This document shows positions 46,591-57,086 of a stretch of 64,000 bases of DNA, one piece after another. The stretch is from Georgenia yuyongxinii. GTDB taxonomy: Bacteria > Actinomycetota > Actinomycetes > Actinomycetales > Actinomycetaceae. The first letter of the stretch is position 1. The number at the start of each line of letters is the position of its first letter. Under the pieces are notes generated by a model that was given only the letters and a program-made list of their open reading frames with translations, was not told where the DNA came from and made no database searches. Both the position numbers and the translations under genes were made by a program. The stretch is from NCBI RefSeq assembly GCF_006352065.1, contig NZ_CP040915.1, positions 1,984,001 to 2,048,000 on the forward strand, given 5' to 3'.

Positions 46591-47484
46591 CTACTCCGGC
46601 ACCGCGGTGACGAAGTCGATGAGCTCCTCCATGCGTCCCAGCAGTGCGGGGGAGAGGTCCTTGTACGAGCGAACCGTGCGCAGGATCCGCTGCCAGCCCT
46701 GCGCGATGTCGGCCTGGTCGGCGTGCGGCCAGCCCAGCGCCGCGAGTGTCCCGACCTTGATGTCGGTGCCGCGCGGCACGTCCGGCCACGCTCGCAAGCC
46801 AACCCGCTCGGGCCGCACCGCCTGCCAGACGTCCACGTAGGGGTGGCCGAGCACCAGCACGTGTGCACCGGCCGGGCCCGAGGTGACCTGCGCGGCGATG
46901 CGCGACTCCTTCGACCCACGAACCAGATGGTCCACGAGCACCCCGGCGCGCCGGCGCGGGCCGGGCTGGAAGTCGCGGAGCACCGCCTCGAGGTTGTCGA
47001 CGCCGTCGAGCAGCTCCACCACGACACCCTCCACGCGCAGGTCGTCGCCCCACACCTTCTCGACCAGCTCGGCGTCGTGGCGACCCTCCACGTAGATCCG
47101 CGACGCGCGCGCCACGCGGGCCCGCTGCTGCTCGACCGCGATCGAGCCCGACGCCGTGAGCCGGCGTCCGCCGGCGGTCACCGGGCCGCGGGGTGCCGCC
47201 GGCGCCGGTACAGGCGGCACGAGCCGGACTGGCTTGCCCTCCACCCAGAACCCGGCGCCGAGGGGGAACGTGCGGGTGCGCCCCTTGCGGTCCTCGAGCA
47301 CCACCACGTGCATCCCGCCGGACTTCTCCACCCGGACCACCGCACCCACCCAGCCGGTCTCGACCTCCTCGACCACCAGGCCCTTCTCGGCAGCCCGGTC
47401 CTTGGTGGTGGCCCGGTGGGCGAAGGCACCGGAGCGGTGCGGGTCGGTGGACAGGACGTCAGATCCGTATCGGTCGCTCACCAC
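46591..47484 (-). CDS. DUF3097 protein with Toprim-like fold
   Basis: The 297-residue protein matches DUF3097, found mainly in Actinobacteria. Features are EKGLVVEEVETGWVGAVVRVEKSGGMHVVVLEDRKGRTRTFPLG (read in part), ASRIYVEGRHDAELVEKVWGDDLR (the acidic Toprim-like start), VLVDHLVRGSKESRIAAQV and VLVLGHPYVDVWQAVRPERVGL. The EGRHD and DHLV/GHPYVD pattern suggests metal-dependent nucleic-acid chemistry, but no function is known to me. The start codon is GTG 47484 or 47481. Its place between hemW and hrcA is conserved in relatives. It is divergent from the CIRCE-controlled operon. Confidence 0.82.
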   Translation of the reverse strand: MVSDRYGSDVLSTDPHRSGAFAHRATTKDRAAEKGLVVEEVETGWVGAVVRVEKSGGMHVVVLEDRKGRTRTFPLGAGFWVEGKPVRLVPPVPAPAAPRGPVTAGGRRLTASGSIAVEQQRARVARASRIYVEGRHDAELVEKVWGDDLRVEGVVVELLDGVDNLEAVLRDFQPGPRRRAGVLVDHLVRGSKESRIAAQVTSGPAGAHVLVLGHPYVDVWQAVRPERVGLRAWPDVPRGTDIKVGTLAALGWPHADQADIAQGWQRILRTVRSYKDLSPALLGRMEELIDFVTAVPE

Positions 47485-47538
47485 CGCAGGCTAAGCCGGG
47501 TGTGGCCGTCACCACGGCGAGGCCGGGCGCGTGGCGCG

Positions 47539-47570
47539 TAGGATTAGCACTCAGGTCAGCAGAGTGCTAC
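47539..47570 (+). promoter_or_regulatory. CIRCE operator and overlapping promoter of hrcA-dnaJ
   Basis: TTAGCACTC (47544-47552), a 9-nt spacer (47553-47561) and GAGTGCTAC (47562-47570) form the CIRCE inverted repeat, eight of nine arm bases complementary. A -10-like TAGGAT (47539-47544) overlaps its left edge, so HrcA bound here would block transcription initiation. This is the established HrcA site for heat-shock genes, and hrcA is the first gene after it. Confidence 0.93.
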
Positions 47571-47652
47571 CCCTGCCCGGGTGCCGCCGCCGCTTCGGCG
47601 CGCAGCCGTGGCAGGGTGGGCGCGGCGCACTCGGGTGCGGGGAGGAGGAACG

Positions 47653-48669
47653 GTGAGCGACGAGCGACGGCTGGAGGTCCTGCGGGCGATCGTGCAGGAC
47701 TACGTCCACACGCGTGAGCCGGTGGGCTCGCGGGTGCTGGTGGAGCGGCACTCCCTCGGGGTGTCCCCGGCGACCATCCGCAACGACATGGCGGCCCTCG
47801 AGGAGGGCGGGTACATCGCCCAGCCCCACACGTCCGCCGGCCGGGTACCCACCGACAAGGGCTACCGCGCCTTCGTGGACCAGATCTCGACCCTCAAGCC
47901 GCTCTCACCCGCCGAGCGCCGAGCGATCCAGGAGCTCCTGGACGACGCCGTCGACCTCGACGACGTGGTGGAGCGCACCGTCCGGCTCCTCGCCCAGCTC
48001 ACCCACCAGGTGGCGGTGGTGCAGTACCCGTCGCTGAGCCGCTCGGCGCTGCGCCACCTCGAGCTCGTGCCGCTCAGCCCCCATCGGCTGCTCGTGGTGA
48101 TCATCACCGACGCCGGCCGCGTGGAGCAGCGCTCCATCGAGACCGCCGCGGAGACCGACCCCGGTGTGATCGCCGAGCTGCGCGCCCGGCTGAACGTGGT
48201 GTGCGCGGGCCGACGCCTCAAGGCGCTGACCGGCCCCCTCTCCGAGCTGTCCGAGCAGTTCGCGCCCGAGCACCGTGCCCTGGTGGAGGCGGTGGCCGAG
48301 GTGGTCACCGACACCCTGCGCCAGGAGGCGGAGGAGCGCATCGTCATGGCCGGCACGGCCAACCTCGCCCGCGCGGACCTCGACTTTCCCCGGACCATCA
48401 GTCCGGTCCTGGAGGCCCTGGAGGAGCAGGTGGTCCTCCTGCGGCTGTTCTCGGAGATGGAGGACGACGCCGTCGCGGTGCGCATCGGCGCCGAGAACCA
48501 CCACGCAGGACTGGTCGAGGCATCCCTCGTCGCCAGCGCCTACGGTGGTCCCAGCACCGAGGGCGTCGCACGCCTGGGTGTCCTGGGCCCCACCCGCATG
48601 GACTACCCGGGCACCATGGCGGCCGTGCGCGCCGTCGCCCGCTACCTCTCCCGCATCCTCGCCGGATGA
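47653..48669 (+). CDS. hrcA: Heat-inducible transcriptional repressor HrcA
   Basis: HrcA dimers bind CIRCE and repress heat-shock genes; folding by GroEL keeps it active. The 338-residue protein has a winged-helix N-terminus ([27 protein letters not shown], then [39 protein letters not shown], read in pieces), a GAF-like domain, and the C-terminal motif SVIGAENHH-like region [24 protein letters not shown] followed by [27 protein letters not shown] 47653 follows GGAGGAGGAAC. The first gene of the CIRCE operon, with dnaJ 75 bp downstream. It therefore represses itself. Confidence 0.95.
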   Translation: MSDERRLEVLRAIVQDYVHTREPVGSRVLVERHSLGVSPATIRNDMAALEEGGYIAQPHTSAGRVPTDKGYRAFVDQISTLKPLSPAERRAIQELLDDAVDLDDVVERTVRLLAQLTHQVAVVQYPSLSRSALRHLELVPLSPHRLLVVIITDAGRVEQRSIETAAETDPGVIAELRARLNVVCAGRRLKALTGPLSELSEQFAPEHRALVEAVAEVVTDTLRQEAEERIVMAGTANLARADLDFPRTISPVLEALEEQVVLLRLFSEMEDDAVAVRIGAENHHAGLVEASLVASAYGGPSTEGVARLGVLGPTRMDYPGTMAAVRAVARYLSRILAG

Positions 48670-48744
48670 CCGCTCCCGGCCATCCCGCAGCACCCCCGCA
48701 CGACGAGATCCACCCCCAGCAGACCCCCAGCAGAGAGTGACCTG

Positions 48745-49863
48745 GTGAACGACTACTACGAGATCCTCGGCGTCTCCCGTCAGGCGAGCCAGGAGGAGAT
48801 CAAGAAGGCGTACCGCAAGCTCGCCCGCAAGCTCCACCCCGACGTCGCCGGGCCGGACGCGCAGGACAAGTTCAAGGACGTCACCCGCGCCTACGAGGTG
48901 CTCTCCAACCCGGAGAAGCGCCAGATGTACGACGTCGGCGGGGAGCAGGCCTTCGGTGCCGGCGGGGCCGGCGCGGGCTTCGGTTTCCAGGACATCTTCG
49001 AGACGTTCTTCGGTGCCGCGGCCGGCGGCGCCGCACGCGGCCCGGTCCCGCGCGGCCGGCGCGGCCAGGACGCGCTCGTCCGGCTGGACATCGACCTCGA
49101 GGAGGCCGTCTTCGGCACCGCCCGCGAGCTGCAGGTGGACACCGCCGTGGTCTGCCCCACCTGCAACGGCACCTGCTGCCGCCCCGGCACCCACCCCGAG
49201 ACCTGCGCCGTCTGCCACGGCCGCGGCTCCGTGCAGCGCGTGACCCGGTCCTTCCTCGGCCAGGTCATGTCCACCTCGGCGTGCACCGCCTGCCAGGGGC
49301 ACGGCACGATCATCCCCGACCCCTGCCAGGACTGCTCCGGCGAGGGCCGGGTTCGCACCCGCCGCAGCCTGCGCGTGGAGGTGCCCGCCGGCGTCGACTC
49401 CGGCACCCGCATCCGCATGGCCGGGCAGGGCGAGGTCGGCCCCGGCGGCGGGCCCGCCGGCGACCTGTACGTCGAGATCCGCGAGAAGGCCCACCCGGCG
49501 TTCGTCCGCCGCGGCGACGACCTGCACTGCACCCTCGCGATCCCGATGACCGCCGCCGCGCTGGGCACCGTCGTCGAGCTCGACACCCTCGACGGCGTCC
49601 GCGAGATCGACGTCGAGCCCGGCACCCAGCCCGAGCAGGTCATCACCCTGCGCGACCTCGGCGTCGGGCACCTGAACCGGGCCGGCCGGGGGGACCTGCA
49701 CGTCCACCTCGACGTGCAGACCCCCACCCGCCTGGACGACCGGCAGCGCGAGCTGCTCGCCGAGCTCGCCGCCCTGCGCGGGGAGGAGCAGCCCGAGCCG
49801 CGCCTCGCCGCCTCCGGCTCCGGGGTCTTCTCCAAGCTCCGCGACAAGCTCTCCGGTCGCTGA
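48745..49863 (+). CDS. dnaJ: Chaperone protein DnaJ (DnaJ2-type)
   Basis: DnaJ delivers unfolded proteins to DnaK and stimulates its ATPase. The 372-residue protein has a J domain with the HPD motif (KLHPDVAG), a Gly/Phe-rich stretch, four cysteine repeats ([32 protein letters not shown]) and the C-terminal substrate-binding domains. The first cysteine repeat is CxxCxGTC with extra Cys, the form seen in the HrcA-linked actinobacterial DnaJ2 rather than the DnaK-operon DnaJ. The start is GTG 48745. It follows hrcA and precedes rsmE by 10 bp, so it shares CIRCE control. Confidence 0.94.
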   Translation: MNDYYEILGVSRQASQEEIKKAYRKLARKLHPDVAGPDAQDKFKDVTRAYEVLSNPEKRQMYDVGGEQAFGAGGAGAGFGFQDIFETFFGAAAGGAARGPVPRGRRGQDALVRLDIDLEEAVFGTARELQVDTAVVCPTCNGTCCRPGTHPETCAVCHGRGSVQRVTRSFLGQVMSTSACTACQGHGTIIPDPCQDCSGEGRVRTRRSLRVEVPAGVDSGTRIRMAGQGEVGPGGGPAGDLYVEIREKAHPAFVRRGDDLHCTLAIPMTAAALGTVVELDTLDGVREIDVEPGTQPEQVITLRDLGVGHLNRAGRGDLHVHLDVQTPTRLDDRQRELLAELAALRGEEQPEPRLAASGSGVFSKLRDKLSGR

Positions 49864-49873
49864 GCCCGCCGGC

Positions 49874-50641
49874 ATGACCACCGCCGTGTTCCACGCCGCC
49901 GGCATCCTCGACGGCGCCCGGCCGGGCGCCGTCGTGACGGTGACCGGCCCGGAGGCCCGGCACGCCGCCACGGTGCGGCGGATGCGGGCCGGGGAGGACG
50001 TCGAGCTCGTCGACGGCGCGGGGCTGCGGGTGGCCGGCACGATCGCCGCCGCCACCAAGGACGCGCTGAGCGTGACCGTCACCGCGGTCGTGCGTGAGGC
50101 CGCCCCCGCCGTCCGGCTGGTCCTGGCCCAGGCCCTGGCCAAAGGCGGGCGTGACGAGCAGGCCGTCGAGACCGCCACCGAGCTGGGCGTCGACGCCGTC
50201 GTGCCGTGGCAGGCGGACCGGTCCGTGTCCGTGTGGACCGGCCCCAAGCTCACCCGCGGACGCGAGCGGTGGGCCGCCGTCGCCCTCGCCGCGGCCAAGC
50301 AGTCCCGCCGCGCCTGGGTGCCCGAGGTCGCCGAGCCCGCGTCCACCACGGCACTGGCCGCCCTGGCGGCCCGGGTGGTCACCGGCGGCGGGGCCGTCCT
50401 CGTGCTGCACGAGCAGGCGACCACCCCGCTGGCCGCCGCCCGGCTCCCGGAGCCGGACGAGCGGGGCGCCGACGTCGTCGTGGTGGTGGGGCCCGAAGGT
50501 GGCATCACCGACGCCGAGGTCACCGCGCTCGAGGCGGCGGGCGCCCAGCCGGTCCTGCTCGGCCCGCACGTGCTGCGCACCTCCACCGCCGGGCCCGCGG
50601 CCCTCGCCGTGCTCGCCCAGCGCCTGGGCCGGTGGGGCTGA
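49874..50641 (+). CDS. rsmE: 16S rRNA (uracil1498-N3)-methyltransferase RsmE
   Basis: RsmE methylates U1498 of 16S rRNA on the 30S subunit. The 255-residue SPOUT-type protein has an N-terminal PUA-like domain (EARHAATVRRMRAGEDVELVDG) and a knotted C-terminal domain with QALAKGGRDEQAVETATELGVDAVVPW, VVVVGPEGGITDAEV and LLGPHVLRTSTAGPAALAVL (all read in part), which form the S-adenosylmethionine site. It starts 10 bp after dnaJ, so it is in the same operon. A promoter candidate for the next gene lies after it. Confidence 0.93.
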   Translation: MTTAVFHAAGILDGARPGAVVTVTGPEARHAATVRRMRAGEDVELVDGAGLRVAGTIAAATKDALSVTVTAVVREAAPAVRLVLAQALAKGGRDEQAVETATELGVDAVVPWQADRSVSVWTGPKLTRGRERWAAVALAAAKQSRRAWVPEVAEPASTTALAALAARVVTGGGAVLVLHEQATTPLAAARLPEPDERGADVVVVVGPEGGITDAEVTALEAAGAQPVLLGPHVLRTSTAGPAALAVLAQRLGRWG

Positions 50642-50759
50642 CCGGGCCCCGCACACCACTCGCGCCGCCCCCGGCTGGGGCGCACGCACCCGGACCGATA
50701 TCCTTGCCCAGACCGTGCCGCATCCGTCGAAGGAGAGACAAGGGCCCCCGCCCAACCTC

Positions 50760-51838
<1,079 letters not shown>

Positions 51839-51842
<4 letters not shown>

Positions 51843-52291
51843 GCGTGGAGATCAACAACGAGTCCGGGTACGAGGCCGACGGCGAGGAGTTCGCCGCGCT
51901 GGCCCGGTACGTGCTCGAGGAGATGCGGGTCCACCCGCAGGCCGAGCTGTCGATCCTGTTCGTGACCAGCGACGTCATGGCCGACCTGCACGTGCGGTGG
52001 ATGGACGAGCCGGGCCCGACCGACGTGCTGTCCTTCCCCATGGACGAGCTGCGCCCCGGCCGCGCCGGCGAGGAGCCGCAGCCGGGCACGCTCGGTGACA
52101 TCGTGCTGTGCCCGGAGGTGGCGGCGGCGCAGGCCAGGGACGCCGGGCACTCCACCGTGGAGGAGCTGCTGCTGCTCACCACGCACGGGATCCTGCACCT
52201 GCTCGGCTACGACCACGCCGAGCCGGAAGAGGAGAAGGAGATGTTCGCGCTGCAGCGCAAGCTCCTGCTCACCTTCCTGGCCGAACGCTGA
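51839..52291 (+). CDS. ybeY: Endoribonuclease YbeY
   Basis: YbeY is a zinc-dependent endoribonuclease in 16S rRNA 3'-end maturation and 70S quality control. The 150-residue protein carries the zinc motif [14 protein letters not shown] (HxxxHxxxxxH) and the conserved [15 protein letters not shown]. Its ATG overlaps the phoH stop codon by 4 bp, the near-universal order phoH-ybeY. The CBS-domain gene starts 8 bp later. Confidence 0.95.
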
Positions 52292-52298
52292 GGCGACC

Positions 52299-53615
52299 GT
52301 GAACGGCATGATCGACCAGGTCCCCGAGGTCGCGATGGCGCTGCTGGCGCTCCTCGGGGTCGGGCTCGGCTCCGCACTGAGTGCCGGGGAGGCGGCTCTC
52401 GCCCGCATCACCCGCACCTCGGCCGCCGAGCTGCAGGCGGGCCGGCGACGCAACGCCTCCGCCGTCGCCGCCCTGGTAGCCCGCCGCTCCGCCGCCCTGG
52501 CTGCGGTGGCGTTCGTGCGGGTCCTGGTGGAGATGACGGCCGCTGCCGCCATCACGCTGCTCGTGGCGGACCTCCTGCCGCACTGGTGGCAGGTGCTCCT
52601 GGTGTCCGTGGCCGTGACGGCGCTGCTGCTCGCCGTCGTCGTCCACGTCAGCCCGCGCCGGGTCGGACGTCGTAACCCCACCGGCGTGCTCCTCGCCCTG
52701 GCGCCGATGATGAACCTGCTCGCCGTGGTGGGCGGCGCCGTCGGACGGGTGGTCGGCACGATCACGCCCGGGCCCGCGCGCACCGACCACGAGGCCCGTG
52801 ACGCGCAGGAGGAGGACCTGCAGGACATGGTCGACCGCGTCAGCGAGTCCGACCAGCTCGAGGAGGAGGAGCGCGAGCTCCTCCAGTCCGTCTTCGAGCT
52901 CGGCCGCACCCTGACCCGCGAGGTCATGGTGCCGCGCACGGACATGGTCACCATCGACGCCGACGAGCCGCTCGACCGGGCGATCACCCTGTTCACCCGT
53001 TCGGGGTACTCCCGGGTGCCGGTGGTGGGGGAGTCCACCGACGACCTGCTCGGCGTGCTGTACCTCAAGGACGTCATGCGCCGCGTGCACCGCCGCAACG
53101 ACACCGTCGGCCTGACCGTGGCCGACGTCATGCGCGGGCCCACCTTCGTGCCCGAGACCAAGCTGGTGGACGACCTGCTCCGGGAGATGCAGTCTGGCAG
53201 CGTCCACATCGCCATGGTGGTGGACGAGTACGGCGGCATCGCCGGTCTGGTCACCATCGAGGACCTGCTCGAGGAGCTCGTCGGCGAGATGGTCGACGAG
53301 CACGACCGCGCCGAGCCAGAGGTCGAGGAGCTCGGTGACGGCGTGGTGCGCGTGCCCGCCCGGCTGCCCATCGATGAGCTCGGTGAGCTCTTCGGCCTGG
53401 AGATCGACGATGACGACGTCGACTCCGCGGGCGGGCTGCTGGCCAAGGCGCTGGCCAAGGTGCCGCTTCCGGGCGCCGAGGTCGACGTGCTCGGGCTGCA
53501 TCTCGTGGCCGAGCGCGCCGAGGGCCGCCGGCGCCGCATCTCCACCATCCTCGCCTCCCGGATCCCCGACGAGGCGGCCGTCACCCACGACGACGAGGCA
53601 CAGGTGCACCGATGA
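52299..53615 (+). CDS. CorC/HlyC-like protein with DUF21, CBS pair and transporter-associated domain
   Basis: The 438-residue protein has an N-terminal CNNM-type membrane domain with about three to four helices (LLVADLLPHWWQVLLVSVAVTALLLAVVV in part), then the conserved acidic linker LQDMVDRVSESDQLEEEERELLQSVFELGRTLTREVMVPRTDMV, two CBS domains that bind adenosine nucleotides, and a C-terminal CorC_HlyC domain (ELGEVFGLEIDDDDVDSAGGLL in similar form). Relatives mediate magnesium efflux or cobalt resistance. GTG 52299 follows GAGG; ATG 52308 is an alternative. Its stop overlaps the era start by 4 bp. Confidence 0.88.
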   Translation: MNGMIDQVPEVAMALLALLGVGLGSALSAGEAALARITRTSAAELQAGRRRNASAVAALVARRSAALAAVAFVRVLVEMTAAAAITLLVADLLPHWWQVLLVSVAVTALLLAVVVHVSPRRVGRRNPTGVLLALAPMMNLLAVVGGAVGRVVGTITPGPARTDHEARDAQEEDLQDMVDRVSESDQLEEEERELLQSVFELGRTLTREVMVPRTDMVTIDADEPLDRAITLFTRSGYSRVPVVGESTDDLLGVLYLKDVMRRVHRRNDTVGLTVADVMRGPTFVPETKLVDDLLREMQSGSVHIAMVVDEYGGIAGLVTIEDLLEELVGEMVDEHDRAEPEVEELGDGVVRVPARLPIDELGELFGLEIDDDDVDSAGGLLAKALAKVPLPGAEVDVLGLHLVAERAEGRRRRISTILASRIPDEAAVTHDDEAQVHR

Positions 53616-54595
53616 GCTTCCCCTCCGACGACGAGCTCATGGCGGGCCCCAACGCCCTCGAGCCCGAGCTGATCGCCGCCGACGACTATCCCGCGGACTT
53701 CCGGGCCGGGTTCGCCTGCATGGTGGGCCGGCCCAACGCGGGCAAGTCCACCCTCACCAACGCCCTCGTCGGGCAGAAGGTGGCCATCACCTCCGGCCGC
53801 CCGCAGACAACACGGCACACCGTGCGGGGCATCGTCCACCGCGAGGACGGCCAGCTCGTGCTGGTCGACACCCCCGGGCTGCACCGCCCGCGCACGCTGC
53901 TGGGGCAGCGGCTCAACGACCTGGTGCGCGAGACTCTGTCAGAGGTCGACGTCATCGTGTTCTGCCTGCCCGCGGACGAGAAGATCGGCCCGGGGGACAA
54001 GTTCATCGCCCGGGAGCTGAGCCAGCAGCGCACCCCGGTCATCGCGGTCGCGACCAAGGCGGACAAAGTCTCCCGCGAGGCGCTCGCCGCCCACCTCCTC
54101 GACATCCAGCAGCTGGGGGAGTGGGCCGAGATCGTGCCCGTCTCCGCCGTCCGGGGCGAGCAGGTGGAGCTGCTGACCGACCTGCTCATGGCTCGCATGC
54201 CCCTGTCCCCGCCGCTGTACCCGCAGGGGGAGCTGACCGACGAGCCCGAGAACGTCATGATCGCCGAGCTGGTCCGTGAAGCGGCGCTGGAGGGTGTGCG
54301 CGACGAGCTGCCGCACTCCCTGGCTGTGGTGGTCGAGGAGATCATCGAACGGCCCCGCGAGAAGGGCGACCAGCGCCCCCCGATGCTCAACGTCCACGTG
54401 AACATCTACGTCGAGCGCGACTCGCAGAAGGCGATCGTCATCGGCAAGGGGGGTTCGCGGCTGCGCGACGTCGGCACCCGTGCGCGGCACGGCATCGAGG
54501 CGCTGCTCGGCGCCAAGGTCTACCTCGACCTGCACGTGCGGGTGGCCAAGGACTGGCAGCGCGACCCCAAGCTGCTCCAGCGGCTGGGCTTCTGA
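53612..54595 (+). CDS. era: GTPase Era
   Basis: Era binds 16S rRNA near its 3' end and aids 30S assembly. The 327-residue protein has G1 VGRPNAGKSTLTNAL, G2/G3 SGRPQTTRHTVRGI and LVDTPGLHRP, G4 ATKADKVS, and a C-terminal KH domain with KAIVIGKGGSRLRDVGTRARHGIE (read in part). An N-terminal acidic extension of about 30 residues is longer than in Escherichia coli. ATG 53612 overlaps the preceding stop. A hairpin terminator follows, closing the hrcA to era block. Confidence 0.96.
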   Translation: MSFPSDDELMAGPNALEPELIAADDYPADFRAGFACMVGRPNAGKSTLTNALVGQKVAITSGRPQTTRHTVRGIVHREDGQLVLVDTPGLHRPRTLLGQRLNDLVRETLSEVDVIVFCLPADEKIGPGDKFIARELSQQRTPVIAVATKADKVSREALAAHLLDIQQLGEWAEIVPVSAVRGEQVELLTDLLMARMPLSPPLYPQGELTDEPENVMIAELVREAALEGVRDELPHSLAVVVEEIIERPREKGDQRPPMLNVHVNIYVERDSQKAIVIGKGGSRLRDVGTRARHGIEALLGAKVYLDLHVRVAKDWQRDPKLLQRLGF

Positions 54596-54599
54596 CCCG

Positions 54600-54621
54600 C
54601 GCGGGTGGAGGAACACCCGCG
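54600..54621 (+). terminator. Hairpin terminator after era
   Basis: CGCGGGTG (54600-54607), loop GAGGAA, and CACCCGCG (54614-54621) form a perfect 8-bp stem starting 5 nt after the era stop. No T-tract. Confidence 0.6.
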
Positions 54622-54723
54622 TGAGCCGCAAACGCCAGCGCGCGGCGTCGGTCAGGCTGTGTGTGGGCGGCACCACCGACCACCCGTGAAGGTCCGACGA
54701 ACCACACCAACTACCCTGTCCCG

Positions 54724-56226
54724 GTGAGATACCGCAGGCTGGCCGCGACGATCGTCGTCGTCCTCCTGCTCGGCCTCGTCGGCTCGCTCGCCGGCCCGGG
54801 ATGGAACCCGCAGTCCCTCGGCCACACCATCGTCCCCGAGACCGCCAGCACCCGCATCGGGTCGGACGCGCTCACCCCGCCGGTGGGCACCTTCGAGGTC
54901 ATCCGCGAGGTGGTCGACGTCGCCGTGGACGACGGCGTCACGATCCAGGCGACCATCGCCTCACCCGTCGGCGCACGCGGCGAGCGCCCAGGCCTGGTCT
55001 TCATGCACGGCGCGGGCACCGCCACGCACGAGAACTTCGCCGACACGACGACGGACCTCGCCAGCGCCGGGATCGTCACCATCGTGCCGGACAAGCGCGC
55101 GGACACCTACACCACCCGCGAGCGCGACTACGTCGCGATGGCTGAGGAGTACCTGGACGCGTGGGACGTGCTCCGCAGCTGGCCAGGCGTCGACCCGGAC
55201 CGGGTGGGCGTCTATGGCGAGAGCGAGGGTGCGATGTCCGCCCCCATCGCCGCGGTCCTGGACGATGACGTCGCGTTCGTCGTGCTCGTCTCCGCCCCGG
55301 TGCTTCCCATCCGCGAGCAGGGCGCCTTCGCCGCCGACACCTACCTTCGTGAGGTCGGCGTGCCCGACCGCCTGCTGCGCGCCATCCCTCGGCTCGTCGG
55401 GGGGCAGCTGCCCGGCGGCGGCTTCGACTACTTCGACTTCGACGTCTCCCCGTACCACCAGCAGCTCGCCCAGCCGGTCCTCATGGTCTACGGCACCGGC
55501 GACGCCTCCATGCCCATCGTCCAGGGGGCGGAGAAGCTCCTCGCGGACCTGGCGGTCGCCGGGAACGACCAGTACACGATCCGCTACTACGAGAACGCCA
55601 ACCACGGCATCAAGGTCGACGGCGCCCTCGCGCGCGGGTTCACCGAAGACCTCGCCCGCTGGGTCCAGGGCCTGCCCGAGACCGCCGCCGCGCCGCCGCG
55701 GATCGCCGGCGACCAGCCGGTTCAGGAGTTCCGCGCCGACCCCGTCGACCGCCCACGGTGGTACGCGAGCGGCGACATGATCCTGGTGACGGTCCTTGGT
55801 GGGCTCGGCCTCCTCGTGCTTGCCGCGCTCGGGTGGATCCTGGGCCGGCTGCCACGCCTGTGGGGCGGTGAGCCGAGCACCACCGTCCGGCCGCTGGGCC
55901 GGTACACCCTCGGCCTCGGACTGGCGACCGTGGCCACCTGGGTGGTGTTCGTCGCCTACGTCGCCGGTGTCGCGGACCTGGCGCTGAACTACCGCACCAA
56001 CGCCCTCCTCGTGCAGGGCGGCTGGCTCGCCCTGCAGGGCGTCGGCATCCTCGCCGCCGCCATGCTCGTCGTCACCGTGGCGGCCGCGCTGCGGCAGGCA
56101 CGCGCGCCCCGGGGCAGCGCCGCCATGGGCCGTGCCGGCTGGTTCGCCGTCGGCTGCGCCGTCCTGGGCGCCGTGGTCCTCCTGGTCGCGGCCGCCTACT
56201 GGGGGGTCTACCCGGCGGTGCTGTGA
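54724..56226 (+). CDS. Membrane-bound alpha/beta hydrolase with C-terminal membrane domain
   Basis: The 500-residue protein starts with a signal-anchor helix (LAATIVVVLLLGLVGSLAG). An alpha/beta hydrolase follows: FMHGAG oxyanion-hole region, nucleophile Ser in VGVYGESEGAM, Asp in VYGTGDASMP and His in NANHGIKVDG. The C-terminal ~135 residues contain four transmembrane helices (MILVTVLGGLGLLVLAALGW, LATVATWVVFVAYVAG, GVGILAAAMLVVTVAAA, FAVGCAVLGAVVLLVAAAYWG). The catalytic domain should face outside. Substrate is unknown. GTG 54724 lies 6 nt after TACCCT (54712-54717), a leaderless pattern; an earlier GTG at 54661 gives an unlikely N-terminus. Confidence 0.82.
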   Translation: MRYRRLAATIVVVLLLGLVGSLAGPGWNPQSLGHTIVPETASTRIGSDALTPPVGTFEVIREVVDVAVDDGVTIQATIASPVGARGERPGLVFMHGAGTATHENFADTTTDLASAGIVTIVPDKRADTYTTRERDYVAMAEEYLDAWDVLRSWPGVDPDRVGVYGESEGAMSAPIAAVLDDDVAFVVLVSAPVLPIREQGAFAADTYLREVGVPDRLLRAIPRLVGGQLPGGGFDYFDFDVSPYHQQLAQPVLMVYGTGDASMPIVQGAEKLLADLAVAGNDQYTIRYYENANHGIKVDGALARGFTEDLARWVQGLPETAAAPPRIAGDQPVQEFRADPVDRPRWYASGDMILVTVLGGLGLLVLAALGWILGRLPRLWGGEPSTTVRPLGRYTLGLGLATVATWVVFVAYVAGVADLALNYRTNALLVQGGWLALQGVGILAAAMLVVTVAAALRQARAPRGSAAMGRAGWFAVGCAVLGAVVLLVAAAYWGVYPAVL

Positions 56227-56306
56227 CGGGCGCCGTCGCGCCGCGCCGCAACCTGCGATGCGCCGCTCCCCGGCGTGGCACGCTGTGCCCTGAGGAAAGG
56301 GAGCGC

Positions 56307-57086
56307 ATGGACACCCGATGGGGCATGGCCACGGACACCGGCCACCGCAGCGTCAACGAGGACGCGGCACTCGCGCACCCGCCGGTCTTCGCCGTCGCCG
56401 ACGGCATGGGTGGCCACGCCCGTGGGGACATGGCGAGCCGGTCCGCCGTCGACGCCCTGCGTGAGCTCGCCGAGCACGCCGGTGCGCCGCTCACGGCGGC
56501 GGACGTCGGGGCCGCGCTCACCCGAGCCGCCGAGCAGATCCAGGCGACGATGGCCGCGGAGGCGGGGCCCGACGCGATCGCGGGCACCACCGTCGCCGGC
56601 GCCGTCCGGACCGAGCACGCCGGTGAGCCGGCGTGGCTCGTGCTCAACGTCGGCGACTCCCGCGTCTACCGGCTGCGCGGCACCACCTTCGAGCAGGTGA
56701 GCGTGGACCACTCGCTCGTGCAGGAGATGGTCGACGCCGGCACGCTCGACCCCGCCGCCGCGCGCACCCACCCACGGCGCAACATCATCACCCGCGCCGT
56801 CGGCACCGACCTCGAGGTCGAGGCGGACTTCTTCATGCTCCCCGCCCACCCCGGCGACCGGTTGCTCATGTGCACAGACGGCCTGGTGGGAGAGCTGGAG
56901 GACCAGGAGATCGCCGCGGTGCTGACCGCGACGGCGGACCCCGCGGAGGCGGCGGCCGCGCTGGTGGCCCAGGCCGTGGCGTCCGGCGCGGAGGACAACG
57001 TCACCGTCGTCGTCGTGGACACCGATGACGACGCCGACGACCACCGCTCGCCCTCGGATCGTGAGACACCCGAGCCCGGAACGTGA
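56307..57086 (+). CDS. PP2C-family serine/threonine phosphatase
   Basis: The 259-residue cytosolic phosphatase has the PPM/PP2C metal-binding motifs: HRSVNEDAALA, FAVADGMGGHARGD, LNVGDSRVYRL, LLMCTDGLVGEL and AEDNVTVVVVD. In actinobacteria such enzymes oppose Hanks-type kinases that regulate growth and division; no kinase is in the window. ATG 56307 is chosen because AAAGGGAGCGC precedes it and similarity begins here; an in-frame upstream ATG is less likely. A short acidic tail ends the protein. It lies upstream of the leuA leader. Confidence 0.9.
   Translation: MDTRWGMATDTGHRSVNEDAALAHPPVFAVADGMGGHARGDMASRSAVDALRELAEHAGAPLTAADVGAALTRAAEQIQATMAAEAGPDAIAGTTVAGAVRTEHAGEPAWLVLNVGDSRVYRLRGTTFEQVSVDHSLVQEMVDAGTLDPAAARTHPRRNIITRAVGTDLEVEADFFMLPAHPGDRLLMCTDGLVGELEDQEIAAVLTATADPAEAAAALVAQAVASGAEDNVTVVVVDTDDDADDHRSPSDRETPEPGT

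Noticed and set aside
47905-50685. 926-codon minus-strand frame opposite hrcA, dnaJ and rsmE
   Set aside because: It is antisense to recognised genes in a CIRCE operon, with low-complexity translation and no ribosome binding site.
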